A stretch of DNA of 64,000 bases from Chryseobacterium daecheongense (GCA_027920525.1 CP115858.1:1116001-1180000), one strand, 5' to 3'; counted from the stretch's first letter, positions 1-8,536 are shown. Translations and numbers: made by a program. The notes: a model not told the origin generated them from the letters alone.

Positions 1-1
1 G

Positions 2-214
2 GTAAAAAGAATCCGCATATTTGAAGAATATTTAAAAAAATGGGAACAAAAAAATCTTTTTGATTTCGAATTTAAAACCAGTATTAATCCTGAAGGTACA
101 CACAGTGAATTCTATTGGTCGCAGGAGTTTCCGAGGGCCATCGAATGGCTATTTTATGACAATACAGAAAATCCTGTAGAAGTAGCACCACAACAACAAT
201 CAATCAAACCGTAA
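2..214 (+). CDS. C-terminal fragment of an alpha/beta-hydrolase (esterase family), cut by window start
   Basis: Only the last 70 codons are present; the gene begins before the window. The reading frame is open from base 2 and stops at 212-214. The segment PEGTHSEFYW followed by FPRAIEWLF matches the C-terminal catalytic-histidine region of the esterase D / putative esterase group of alpha/beta-hydrolases, where the His sits a few residues before a Trp and a final helix ends in LF. The nucleophile lies outside the window. Only 5 bases separate its stop from the next gene, so the two are probably one transcript. Family assignment from the tail alone is moderate. Confidence 0.6.
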   Translation, partial: VKRIRIFEEYLKKWEQKNLFDFEFKTSINPEGTHSEFYWSQEFPRAIEWLFYDNTENPVEVAPQQQSIKP

Positions 215-219
215 AAATT

Positions 220-1635
220 ATGAAACTAATCAATAAAAAAAATAAAAATTACATTCAGGTTTTTCAATTATTTACAGAAGAAGAATGGATCAAAAAAAAT
301 AAAAGCTTTAACAAAAATATTTCCACCTTTTTTACAGGAAAAAAGAATGAAGTTTTCATTAGCACTAGTGAAGATAGCATTACTTATTTTATCGGATTAG
401 GAAAATCGTCTGTTCAAAGTTTTGAGATCCAGCAGGTGGCAGTAAAATTTTCACAAACACAAAAAAATAATTTAAAAGCTGTCCCTACTCTGTTGATGAG
501 CGATTTCATCAGCCAAAAACAATTTGAAGAATTTATCAAAGGACTGTTATTAGGAACATACAAATACCCATTTGATAAAAGCCATCCTTTCTGGAGCCCT
601 GAATTTGAAATTCACTTTGAAAATATAAGCCAGAAAAAACTGGATAATATCAGCCAAAAAGCATTAGCGTTGTCCAATGGTCAGACAGCCTGCCAGGAAT
701 GGTTAAATAAACCTGCAAACCTTAAGACCCCACCCGTTTTAGGCTCATACCTTAAGGATCTGGCAAAAAAACATCAGCTTAAATACACTGTATTCAACAG
801 AAAAAAATGTGAGGAATTAGGTCTTGGAGCGTATCTCTCAGTTAATCAGGGAAGCGCTTATGATGCTGCATTCACCATATTAGAATATCGGACAACCGTA
901 AAAAAAGCAAAGACCATTGGATTAATTGGAAAGTGTGTGGTTTTTGATACCGGAGGAATTTCATTAAAAGATCATCAGAACATGCATTATATGAAATCCG
1001 ATATGGGCGGAGCAACTGCTGTTATAGGATCTTTAATTTATGCTTCAGAGATGCAGCTTCCTGTAAACCTTGTTGTAATTTTACCTATTACCGATAATGC
1101 TATTTCTGAAAAAGCTTTTCTGCCAAGTGATGTCATCACAGCTTACAACGGAAAAACTATAGAAGTTCTGAATACTGATGCAGAAGGCAGAATGATATTA
1201 GCCGATGCTCTTTCTTATCTGGCTAAAAACTACAAAACAGATCTTCTTATTGATCTGGCAACCCTTACAGGAAGTTCAGTAAGAATGTTTGGAGATACCT
1301 GTGGTGCTTTGTTCTCAAACAATGAAGAAGTGAAAAATCTGTTATTGCAAACAGGTGACAGAACCAATCAAAGGCTGTGGAATCTTCCCTTGTGGGATGT
1401 ATGGAAAGAAGACATACAATCTGATGTAGCAGATCTTAAAAACATTTCCTTGAAGCCGATTGGTGATTGTATTGTAGCGGCCAAATTTCTGGAACAATTT
1501 ATAGAAAATCATCCGAAGTGGGCTCACCTGGATATTGCGGGAGTCGCTTTCGGGAGTGTTGGTTATGCCAAAGAAAAAGCCGCAACAGGTTTTGGAGTGC
1601 AATTGCTGACGGATTTAATCGAAAATTATCATTAA
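220..1635 (+). CDS. M17 family leucyl aminopeptidase
   Basis: Cytosolic two-metal aminopeptidase of 471 residues, somewhat shorter than E. coli PepA (503) because of a reduced N-terminal domain. The M17 signature NTDAEGR lies at residues 318-324. Compared with PepA, all five metal ligands can be placed (Lys238, Asp243, Asp261, Asp320, Glu322), as can the catalytic Lys250 and Arg324, so the enzyme should be active. It starts 5 bases after the upstream esterase and lies on the same strand as a run of amide-bond-forming ligases. It may trim or recycle their peptide products, or act as a general aminopeptidase; the sequence does not decide between these. No signal peptide is visible. Confidence 0.93.
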   Translation: MKLINKKNKNYIQVFQLFTEEEWIKKNKSFNKNISTFFTGKKNEVFISTSEDSITYFIGLGKSSVQSFEIQQVAVKFSQTQKNNLKAVPTLLMSDFISQKQFEEFIKGLLLGTYKYPFDKSHPFWSPEFEIHFENISQKKLDNISQKALALSNGQTACQEWLNKPANLKTPPVLGSYLKDLAKKHQLKYTVFNRKKCEELGLGAYLSVNQGSAYDAAFTILEYRTTVKKAKTIGLIGKCVVFDTGGISLKDHQNMHYMKSDMGGATAVIGSLIYASEMQLPVNLVVILPITDNAISEKAFLPSDVITAYNGKTIEVLNTDAEGRMILADALSYLAKNYKTDLLIDLATLTGSSVRMFGDTCGALFSNNEEVKNLLLQTGDRTNQRLWNLPLWDVWKEDIQSDVADLKNISLKPIGDCIVAAKFLEQFIENHPKWAHLDIAGVAFGSVGYAKEKAATGFGVQLLTDLIENYH

Positions 1636-1719
1636 AAATTAGTTTATTACAAAATTTCTCTGTATAATTGATTTAGGATTTTCAAAATCTCAGCAATGGC
1701 TAATTTTTAATATTAATTA

Positions 1720-1746
1720 GTTAATAAAAAATTGCTTTTATTTTTG
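1720..1746 (+). promoter_or_regulatory. candidate Bacteroidota promoter for the ATP-grasp/GCS2 operon
   Basis: The -7 element TATTTTTG (1739-1746) fits TAnnTTTG exactly. A partial -33 element TTAG (1717-1720) lies 18 bases upstream. The predicted transcription start is around 1751, giving a leader of about 25 bases to the ATG at 1776. It suggests that the ligase genes can be expressed independently of the aminopeptidase. Confidence 0.45.
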
Positions 1747-1775
1747 ATAATTCATTAAATTTTTAAAAACACTGT

Positions 1776-2987
1776 ATGGAGGAGAAAACTATAGTATGTA
1801 TTTCGTGCTATTACAAGGGCTATGATTTCATGGACGAAATGAAGATGCTCGGTAATAAAATAATCCTGATTACATCCGAAAATATCAGAGAAAAGAACTG
1901 GCCGTGGCATGCGATCGATGAGGTTTTTTATATGCCCGAATTAAAGCCGTCCGTATGGAACCTTGAACATCTTATTCAGGGATTCTCCCATCTTATGCAG
2001 ACCCGAAAAATTGATGCTGTCGTTGCTCTCGATGATTATGACGTTGAAAAAGCGGCACTGATCAGGGAGACTTTCCGTATCCCCGGAATGGGACAAACTA
2101 CCCACCGCTATTTCAGGGATAAACTGGCAATGAGACAAAAAGCCAAAGATTCGGGTATCAACGTGCCGGAATTTACAGCAGTCTTTAACAATGATGAGGT
2201 TAATACTTTTATTGAAAACGTTCCTGCTCCGTGGGTGTTAAAGCCCCGTTCCGAAGCTTCTGCATCGGGGATAAAGAAAATCACTTCTAAGGAACAGCTT
2301 TGGGAAGCCTTAAATGAGCTGGGAGAAGAACGGCATCTTTTTTTACTGGAAAGCTTTAAACCCGGAGATGTTTTCCATGTAGACAGCCTTACTTTTGATA
2401 AGGAAGTGGTGTTTACATCAGCATCTCAATATCTGGCCCCGCCGATGCAGGTTTCCCATGAAGGAGGTGTTTTCAGAACCAAAACTTTAAGCAGGCAATC
2501 TGATGAATTCAAAGCTCTTGAAGAAATTAATGCAAAACTCCTCTCAAATTTTGGATTACTGAATGGAGCCACCCATACTGAATTTATAAGGAGTAAAGAA
2601 GACGGAACATGGTATTTTCTGGAAACATCTTCACGTGTAGGGGGTGCACATATTCCTGATCTTGTTGAAGCTTCCAGCGATATCAATATCTGGCGCGAAT
2701 GGGCAAAGATTGAAGACGCACTCCTGAGATCAAAAAAATATGAAGTAGCCAAACCCGTGGAGTACCATTCCGGGTTGATCATTGCCTTAATTAAGGATCA
2801 AAAGCCTGATTACGGTCCGTTCGAATGTGAAGAAATCGTTAAGTACCTTCCCATAGATTATCATGTCGGGATAGTATATAAATCCGGAAACGCCGACACT
2901 ATACAGGAAAGACTCGACTTCGCAGCAGAGAAGATCAATACCGGATTACTGAATATTTTACCTCCGAAAGGTAAACCCACAAGTTAG
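1776..2987 (+). CDS. ATP-grasp domain protein (carboxylate-amine/peptide ligase type)
   Basis: A 403-residue soluble protein with an ATP-grasp fold. This family activates a carboxylate as an acyl phosphate and joins it to an amine or thiol. The nucleotide-binding lysine is Lys156 in VLKPRSEASASG, a glycine-rich loop follows, and the C-terminal metal region is HTEF (Glu269) followed by FLETSSRVGGA (Glu283). The usual Glu-x-Asn reads Glu-Thr-Ser here (Ser285), a substitution that may be typical of this subfamily. It is the first gene after a likely promoter and is followed 34 bases later by an esterase. The substrate is unknown. RimK, CarB-like or dipeptide ligase roles cannot be told apart from sequence. 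Confidence 0.85.
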   Translation: MEEKTIVCISCYYKGYDFMDEMKMLGNKIILITSENIREKNWPWHAIDEVFYMPELKPSVWNLEHLIQGFSHLMQTRKIDAVVALDDYDVEKAALIRETFRIPGMGQTTHRYFRDKLAMRQKAKDSGINVPEFTAVFNNDEVNTFIENVPAPWVLKPRSEASASGIKKITSKEQLWEALNELGEERHLFLLESFKPGDVFHVDSLTFDKEVVFTSASQYLAPPMQVSHEGGVFRTKTLSRQSDEFKALEEINAKLLSNFGLLNGATHTEFIRSKEDGTWYFLETSSRVGGAHIPDLVEASSDINIWREWAKIEDALLRSKKYEVAKPVEYHSGLIIALIKDQKPDYGPFECEEIVKYLPIDYHVGIVYKSGNADTIQERLDFAAEKINTGLLNILPPKGKPTS

Positions 2988-3021
2988 TTCGGTCTGTATT
3001 CAAATTATAATTATTCCAAGC

Positions 3022-3735
3022 ATGCCACATATAGAACATACTGATTATTATTCAAATATATTGGGAATAAGCATTAAGGTAGAAGTAACAGGACATTACG
3101 GCCATCCTATCATCATGTTCCCTACTTCGCAGGGATTATATACCCAGAATCATGATTTCCACCTCAACGGAAGCATCAACTGGTTTGTAGAGCAGGGCAA
3201 AGTAAAGCTGTATAACCTTCAGACTATTGACAGCTGGAGTTTTTATGATGATGCTATATCGCCGCAGCAAAGAATAAAAAATTATGAAAGGTATGTTCAG
3301 TTTCTTATTCAGGAATTTGTCCCTTATATTCAGAAATTACATAAAACACACCGGGTTGCTATAGCCGGTGCCAGTTTCGGAGGATACCATGCTGCAAATT
3401 TTGCATTCCGGTTTCCTGATGTCATCTCACATTTATTCTGTCTTTCCGGGGCATTTACGATCCGGAATTTCATGGACGGATATTCTGATGATCTTGTATA
3501 TTATAATTGCCCCAGAGAGTTCGTCAAAAATGATGAGGCCTGGAAATATAAACATATGCATATTGTCTTAAGTACTTCTGATCAGGACATTTGTAAGGAT
3601 AAAAACCTTGAAATGGCAGCAATCCTTCAATCAAAAGGAATAGATTACTGGTATGATGAAAGAAAATGGATCAATCACGACTGGCCGTTGTGGAGAATGG
3701 TATTTCCGACGTTCATCAGCGCATTTTTTTCCTGA
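3022..3735 (+). CDS. alpha/beta-hydrolase, esterase D-like
   Basis: A 237-residue cytosolic hydrolase with no signal peptide. The nucleophile elbow GASFGG places Ser118, and His219 in NHDWPLW is the likely catalytic histidine, in the same context as the fragment at the window start. The acid residue was not assigned. Family members cleave small esters, thioesters or S-formylglutathione-like substrates. Lying between two ATP-grasp ligases in one transcript, it may release or edit a ligase product, but that is inference from position. The length is normal for compact members of the putative esterase family. Confidence 0.82.
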   Translation: MPHIEHTDYYSNILGISIKVEVTGHYGHPIIMFPTSQGLYTQNHDFHLNGSINWFVEQGKVKLYNLQTIDSWSFYDDAISPQQRIKNYERYVQFLIQEFVPYIQKLHKTHRVAIAGASFGGYHAANFAFRFPDVISHLFCLSGAFTIRNFMDGYSDDLVYYNCPREFVKNDEAWKYKHMHIVLSTSDQDICKDKNLEMAAILQSKGIDYWYDERKWINHDWPLWRMVFPTFISAFFS

Positions 3736-3788
3736 AAAATCAGGTTCTGACAATCATTTATTAGTATAAAACAATAAAAATAACAATT

Positions 3789-4742
3789 ATGAAAAAAAAA
3801 GTGGGAATTCTATTTGGTATGGAGGATACATTTCCCTGGGCATTTATCGATAAAGTAAATGAGCTCGGAAATGGCGAGATTATAGCAGAACCTGTCCATA
3901 TTGATAAACTTGAACAAGGGGCTGATTATGGTTATGCTGTTATTATAGACAGGATTTCCCATGATGTTCCCTTCTACAGGGCATACCTCAAAAATGCTGC
4001 ACTGAATGGGACCTATATTATCAATAATCCGTTCTGGTGGAGTGCTGATGAAAAATTTTTCAATAATGCACTGATGACAAAACTGGGAATTCCTCTTCCC
4101 AAAACGGTATTATTACCTTCTCACGAAAGGCCAACCAATACTACGGAAACATCATTCAGAAACTTAAAATTCCCTCATGACTGGGAATATATATTGGATT
4201 ATGTAGGTTTTCCTGCTTATATGAAACCTCACGACGGAGGAGGCTGGAGAAATGTGTATAGAATTGAAAATCCGGAAGATTTATGGAATAAACTGGGTGA
4301 AACAGAACAACTCGTGATGATGGTTCAGGAAGAGATTATTTTTAATGATTACTACAGGGTATATTGCCTGGGCAGGAAATACGTTCATATCATGCCTTAT
4401 GAACCTCGAAATGAGCCTCATTTAAGATATGCAACCAATCATCAGACTGATGGTGAAGAACTGGAAAAACTATTGAAGACCATTCACGATTATACCATAA
4501 CAATGAATGAGGCCTTAGGATATGATTTCAACACCGTGGAATTTGCAGTACGGGATGGAATTCCTTATGCTATTGATTTTTGTAACCCTGCGCCTGATGC
4601 CGACAGAAATTCTGTAGGAGAAGAAAATTTTGCATGGATTGTGGAACACGCTGCTCTGTTTGCGATTGAAAAAGCCAAAGAATATGTTCCAGGAAAGCCT
4701 AATATTTCCTGGGGAAATTTTGTAAAAGACTCCATACGATAG
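3789..4742 (+). CDS. ATP-grasp domain protein, second ligase of the cluster
   Basis: A 317-residue protein. The N-terminal segment MKKKVGILFGMED resembles the pre-ATP-grasp fold of glutathione synthetase and RimK-type enzymes. Lys146 in YMKPHDGGG is the nucleotide-binding lysine with its small-residue loop, and Glu251 plus Asp263 and Asn266 (DFCNPAPD) form the metal site. It differs clearly from the first ATP-grasp gene, so the two are unlikely to be duplicates with the same substrate. The carboxylate-amine ligase follows 35 bases downstream. A role in making a peptide or amide metabolite is inferred from the combination of ATP-grasp, GCS2 and amidotransferase genes. Confidence 0.85.
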   Translation: MKKKVGILFGMEDTFPWAFIDKVNELGNGEIIAEPVHIDKLEQGADYGYAVIIDRISHDVPFYRAYLKNAALNGTYIINNPFWWSADEKFFNNALMTKLGIPLPKTVLLPSHERPTNTTETSFRNLKFPHDWEYILDYVGFPAYMKPHDGGGWRNVYRIENPEDLWNKLGETEQLVMMVQEEIIFNDYYRVYCLGRKYVHIMPYEPRNEPHLRYATNHQTDGEELEKLLKTIHDYTITMNEALGYDFNTVEFAVRDGIPYAIDFCNPAPDADRNSVGEENFAWIVEHAALFAIEKAKEYVPGKPNISWGNFVKDSIR

Positions 4743-4777
4743 ATCAGTGAAAGAGAAAATAAAAAAACACTAAAAGG

Positions 4778-5896
4778 ATGCACCAGTTTACTATAGGAAT
4801 TGAAGAAGAGTATCAGATAATTGATGTTGAAAGCAGGGATCTTATTTCTCATGTTTCTAAAATTATTGAAGGTGGTAAAGCTGTTTTAAGTGAAAATTTA
4901 AAACACGAAATGCATGAATCCATGATTGAAATGGAAACAGGGATCTGCCAGAATATTCAGGATGCAAGAACTGAGCTCACGAATTTAAGAAGGCATCTCA
5001 TCAATATTGCGCATGAACAGGGGCTCAGGGTATCTGGAGGAGGAACCCATCCTTTCTCCCATTGGTCGGACAATTCCATTACCCAGGGTGAACGTTATGT
5101 AAAAATTGTAGATGATATGGGAGATGTAGCCCGGGAAAATCTTATTTTCGGTCTTCATGTTCACATTGGTATTCCCAATCGTGAAGAGGGAGTAAGAATT
5201 CAAAACGTAATGCGATATTTTCTTCCCCATGTTTACGCTCTATCAACCAATTCTCCATTTTGGATCGGAAGAAATACAGGTTTTAAATCATACAGACAAG
5301 AGATCTTTGTCAAATTCCCAAGAACAGGGATACCAAGCTATTTCAACTCATTGGCTGAATTTGACAGCTATGTAGACCTTCTGGTGAAAACAGGAACGAT
5401 TGATAACGCCAAAAAAATATGGTGGGATCTTCGGGTACATCCATTCTACCCTACTATTGAATTCAGAATCTGTGATATGCCGTTAAGGATTGATGAAACG
5501 GTTTGTCTGGCTGCCATTATGCAGAGCTTAGTAGCCAAAATTTATAAACTTCACAAGCAAAATTTAAGTTTCAGAAGTTATAGAAGGCTTTTATTAAACG
5601 AAAATAAATGGCGCGCTTCAAAAAGTGGTATAGAAGCACATCTTATCGACTTTGGTAAAGAGGAATCGGTGCCATATCCGGATCTCCTGAAAGAACTGCT
5701 GGAATTTATAGATGATGTAGTTGATGAGTTAGGATGCAGGAAAGAAGTAGAATACGCATGGAAAATACTGGAAAACGGAACCGGTGCAGACAGGCAGCTT
5801 CAGATCTTTAGGGAAACGGGAGACCTTACTAAGGTGGTAGATTATATGATCTCCGAAACAGAATACGGCATTACCCACGGCGAAATCATTTCATGA
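4778..5896 (+). CDS. carboxylate-amine ligase, GCS2 / YbdK family
   Basis: A 372-residue member of the glutamate-cysteine ligase type 2 (glutamine synthetase-like fold) family. The N-terminal IGIEEEYQII strand with its run of metal-binding glutamates, the GGGTHPFS segment and the WWDLRVHPFYPTIEFRICD region are diagnostic. E. coli YbdK has weak glutamate-cysteine ligase activity, but the physiological substrate of most members is not known. Length is typical. It is flanked on both sides at 31-35 bases by an ATP-grasp gene and a glutamine amidotransferase, so it probably performs one step of a shared pathway. It provides a second, structurally unrelated amide-bond-forming fold in the cluster. 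Confidence 0.92.
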   Translation: MHQFTIGIEEEYQIIDVESRDLISHVSKIIEGGKAVLSENLKHEMHESMIEMETGICQNIQDARTELTNLRRHLINIAHEQGLRVSGGGTHPFSHWSDNSITQGERYVKIVDDMGDVARENLIFGLHVHIGIPNREEGVRIQNVMRYFLPHVYALSTNSPFWIGRNTGFKSYRQEIFVKFPRTGIPSYFNSLAEFDSYVDLLVKTGTIDNAKKIWWDLRVHPFYPTIEFRICDMPLRIDETVCLAAIMQSLVAKIYKLHKQNLSFRSYRRLLLNENKWRASKSGIEAHLIDFGKEESVPYPDLLKELLEFIDDVVDELGCRKEVEYAWKILENGTGADRQLQIFRETGDLTKVVDYMISETEYGITHGEIIS

Positions 5897-5927
5897 TATT
5901 TTTGGTAACTTTGCAAAAATATGATGT

Positions 5928-6761
5928 ATGAAAGATATTAGAATTGCTCTGTTGGACATGAACAACAATCATGTTAACCAAGGATTTAGAAATATTAAAG
6001 AAATTTCTGAAACCTTCAGGCAAAATTCTGAAGGAAATGTAAGCATTGAGGTATTTGATGTACGATACAAAGATGAAATTCCGGATATCAGAGATTTTGA
6101 TATTTTCATTTCATCCGGGGGGCCGGGAAATCCTCATAAAGAAGGTTTGGACTGGGAAATAAAGTACGCTGATTTTTTAGATGCCGTATATAACCATAAT
6201 AAAGAAAAGGAGGATAAGAAATATTTGTTTCTCATATGCCATTCGTTTCAGATAGGAAGTATTCACTGGAATCTGGGAAATGTATGTCCAAGAAAATCTT
6301 ACTCTTTTGGAGTAATGCCTATCCACAAGACAGAGGAAGGAGAAAGTGAATTCTTATTTAAAAATCTTTCAAATCCTTTTTATGGTGTGGATTCGCGGGC
6401 ATTCCAGTTTATAGAGCCGGACCATGATCGTTTTGAGGAATTAGGAATGAAGATCGTTGCAATAGAAAAATTCCGACCTCACATAGACCTTGAACGGGCT
6501 GTTATGGCAGTTCGTTTCTCAGAAGAGATCTTTGGAACACAGTTTCATCCCGAAGCAGATCCGGCGAGTATGCTTGAAAATCTAAAAGATGAAAAGAACA
6601 GAGCTGCGATGATAGAAAATTTCGGAAGAGAGAAATATCTTGAAACACTTGACCGCATTGATGATGAAGACAAAATTGTTTTGACAAGAGCACAGATCCT
6701 TCCGGCATTTTTACAGTTTGCGAAAAAAAATATCCTGAAAAGAACAGGTGTAATTGCTTGA
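5928..6761 (+). CDS. type 1 glutamine amidotransferase (GATase1)
   Basis: A 277-residue class I glutamine amidotransferase-like protein. The nucleophile Cys104 lies in LFLICHSFQIG, and His207 and Glu209 in GTQFHPEADP complete the triad. An SSGGPGNP oxyanion-side loop comes before the nucleophile. The elbow reads C-H-S-F-Q instead of the usual C-x-G-x-Q, so substrate or oxyanion geometry may be altered. In this fold it could donate ammonia from glutamine to an adjacent ligase, or hydrolyse a gamma-glutamyl compound as PuuD-like enzymes do. It is the last gene before a strong terminator (6790-6816). Confidence 0.88.
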   Translation: MKDIRIALLDMNNNHVNQGFRNIKEISETFRQNSEGNVSIEVFDVRYKDEIPDIRDFDIFISSGGPGNPHKEGLDWEIKYADFLDAVYNHNKEKEDKKYLFLICHSFQIGSIHWNLGNVCPRKSYSFGVMPIHKTEEGESEFLFKNLSNPFYGVDSRAFQFIEPDHDRFEELGMKIVAIEKFRPHIDLERAVMAVRFSEEIFGTQFHPEADPASMLENLKDEKNRAAMIENFGREKYLETLDRIDDEDKIVLTRAQILPAFLQFAKKNILKRTGVIA

Positions 6762-6789
6762 AATAAAAAGTAAATAAACGCAACCCCAT

Positions 6790-6816
6790 AAATCGAGCAA
6801 TTTTGCTCGATTTTTT
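6790..6816 (+). terminator. Rho-independent terminator after the amidotransferase gene
   Basis: An 11-bp perfect stem, AAATCGAGCAA at 6790-6800 and TTGCTCGATTT at 6803-6813, is followed by a T run. It ends the ATP-grasp to amidotransferase transcript. Because the TTG start proposed by a longest-frame reading of the next gene lies in the descending arm, it also argues that the next gene really starts at ATG 6836. Confidence 0.85.
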
Positions 6817-6835
6817 AAAATCACAAAGAAAAAAT

Positions 6836-8020
6836 ATGATCCCAAAATACAGAAAGCAATTTAATAAAGATTTTTCGCAGGAAAAATACAATCAAGTTAA
6901 AGATATTCTTACGCAAAAAAGTGGTATTGAACCTGCATTCAGAATTTCAGAAAGTCCGTTTTTTCTTACTAAAGAATTTGAAACCAAACTCATTGACGCC
7001 AGTGAAAGCATTATCGATCAGATAAAGGCTTTACCTAAAGAAATTCTTCAGAAAGCTATCCCGGAGAATTGTAAAGTTCCCAATGATACAGATCAGCCTC
7101 ACTTCTTCACCATTGACTTTGGCGTTTGTAAAAATGAAAATGGAGAGATTGAACCACAATTGATAGAGCTACAGGCCTTTCCTTCGTTATATGCTTTTCA
7201 GAAAACTTTTGAAAATACTTTTTGTGAAGTTTATCCCTTTCTTTCAGCAATTAAGAATCCTATGTCTGCTGACCAGTTCACTCATTATTTGAAAGAGTTA
7301 ATTATCGGAGATGAAAATCCGGAAAATGTAATTCTTCTCGAGATTTTTCCCGACAAACAAAAGACAGCAATAGATTTTGCGCTGACTGAAAAACTACTCG
7401 GAATAAAAACAGTTTGCCTTACTAAAGTAAAAAAAGAAGGAAGAAAACTATACTATGAGGATAATGGCAGACAAATTCAGATAAAAAGGATTTATAATCG
7501 TGTTATTTTTGATGAATTGGACAGAATTCCGGGTCTTACTCTTGAATTCGATTTTCGAGAAGAGGCAGATGTTAAATGGATCACCCATCCCAATTGGTTT
7601 TTTAAAATTTCAAAATACCTTTTACCTTTATTACGACATCAGTTTGTTCCTAAAAGCTACTTCCTCCATGAGTTTCCCGAGCATGAGAATCTTGAAAATT
7701 ATGTTTTAAAACCTTTATTTTCATTTGCAGGTAGTGGTGTAGAACTCAATCCTACCTTTGAAATAACAGATTCTATTACAGATAAGGAAAATTATATATT
7801 ACAACGGAAAGTACAATACGAACCTGTTTTTGAAGATATCAATGGTGAATTTTCAAAAGCAGAGATCCGTTTATTGTATATTTGGCGGGAAAATGATGAA
7901 CGTCCTATCTTACTTGAGAATCTGGGCAGAATGACCAAAGCTGCCATGGTGAATGTAGATTTTAATAAAAAAGATGCCATCTGGATCGGTAGTTCGAATG
8001 TATTCTTTGGAGAAATGTAA
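6836..8020 (+). CDS. ATP-grasp-like protein, possibly circularly permuted, function unknown
   Basis: A 394-residue protein counted from ATG 6836; the in-frame TTG at 6803 lies inside the upstream terminator and is rejected. The middle section reads QLIELQAFPSLYAFQ, an acidic strand like the metal-binding strand of permuted (glutathionylspermidine synthase-like) ATP-grasp proteins. The C-terminal part has YVLKPLFSFAGSGVEL, which resembles a nucleotide-binding lysine and its glycine loop, so the order of elements seems switched relative to the classical fold. That order is the basis for the permutation idea, which is not proven. It is a probable third ligase of this locus, expressed separately from the preceding operon. 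Confidence 0.6.
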   Translation: MIPKYRKQFNKDFSQEKYNQVKDILTQKSGIEPAFRISESPFFLTKEFETKLIDASESIIDQIKALPKEILQKAIPENCKVPNDTDQPHFFTIDFGVCKNENGEIEPQLIELQAFPSLYAFQKTFENTFCEVYPFLSAIKNPMSADQFTHYLKELIIGDENPENVILLEIFPDKQKTAIDFALTEKLLGIKTVCLTKVKKEGRKLYYEDNGRQIQIKRIYNRVIFDELDRIPGLTLEFDFREEADVKWITHPNWFFKISKYLLPLLRHQFVPKSYFLHEFPEHENLENYVLKPLFSFAGSGVELNPTFEITDSITDKENYILQRKVQYEPVFEDINGEFSKAEIRLLYIWRENDERPILLENLGRMTKAAMVNVDFNKKDAIWIGSSNVFFGEM

Positions 8021-8044
8021 AAATAATTAAAATAATATCTGTTT

Positions 8045-8494
8045 ATGGAACAAAATTCCGCTTTTGAAGAGTTTGATAATACCACTAAAAGGCGCGACCT
8101 ATTACCGGTATGGATCAAGATCTCTACCTAGTTTTTCTTAATTGGAGGGTCTGTAGCATTCCTGATACTAATTGCAGGATTTTTCCTGACAAATGTATCA
8201 TTATCAATTTACGGAATCAAAGCCAATCATCCTTATACTATTCCTGGTCTCATCGTTTGTATTCTTTTAATTTTTAAGGCCATTGTAGCTTATGGACTTT
8301 GGTTTGAAGAAAAATGGGGTCCAAAAACAGCAATTATTGATGCTATTATAGGTATTATAGTTTGCATTGTCATGATGGTAGTTATTCCTTTCGTTAATTC
8401 AAACATCAGCTTCACCATTAGACTAGAATTAATCCCTCTCTATTTTTATCTGATGAAAATGAGGGAGATTGAGAAGAGATGGACAAGCTTATAA
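8045..8494 (+). pseudogene. small membrane protein gene interrupted by one in-frame TAG
   Basis: The frame ATG 8045 to TAA 8492-8494 encodes 149 residues with a single TAG at codon 29 (8129-8131) and no other defect. After the stop, the frame continues with clear membrane segments: a hydrophobic stretch just after the TAG, one around IPGLIVCILLIF, and one around AIIGIIVCIVMMVVIPFV. The tail is basic (MKMREIEKRWTSL). The reading is consistent with a four-helix membrane protein recently inactivated by one base change. Translation restart, readthrough or a sequencing error are alternatives. It lies 24 bases after the ATP-grasp-like gene and just before a terminator. Confidence 0.75.
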
Positions 8495-8497
8495 AAG

Positions 8498-8523
8498 AAA
8501 AACCTCCAAATGGAGGTTTTTTC
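8498..8523. terminator. bidirectional hairpin terminator
   Basis: The stem AACCTCCA (8501-8508) and TGGAGGTT (8511-8518) has a 2-base apex and a T run after it. An A run before it serves the minus strand. It separates the plus-strand ligase region from the convergent cphA gene, whose stop is at 8537. Confidence 0.8.
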
Positions 8524-8536
8524 ATTATATTCTTAA

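Noticed and set aside
6803..6835. TTG start for the ATP-grasp-like gene
   Set aside because: The TTG is within the stem of the upstream terminator; ATG 6836 fits better.
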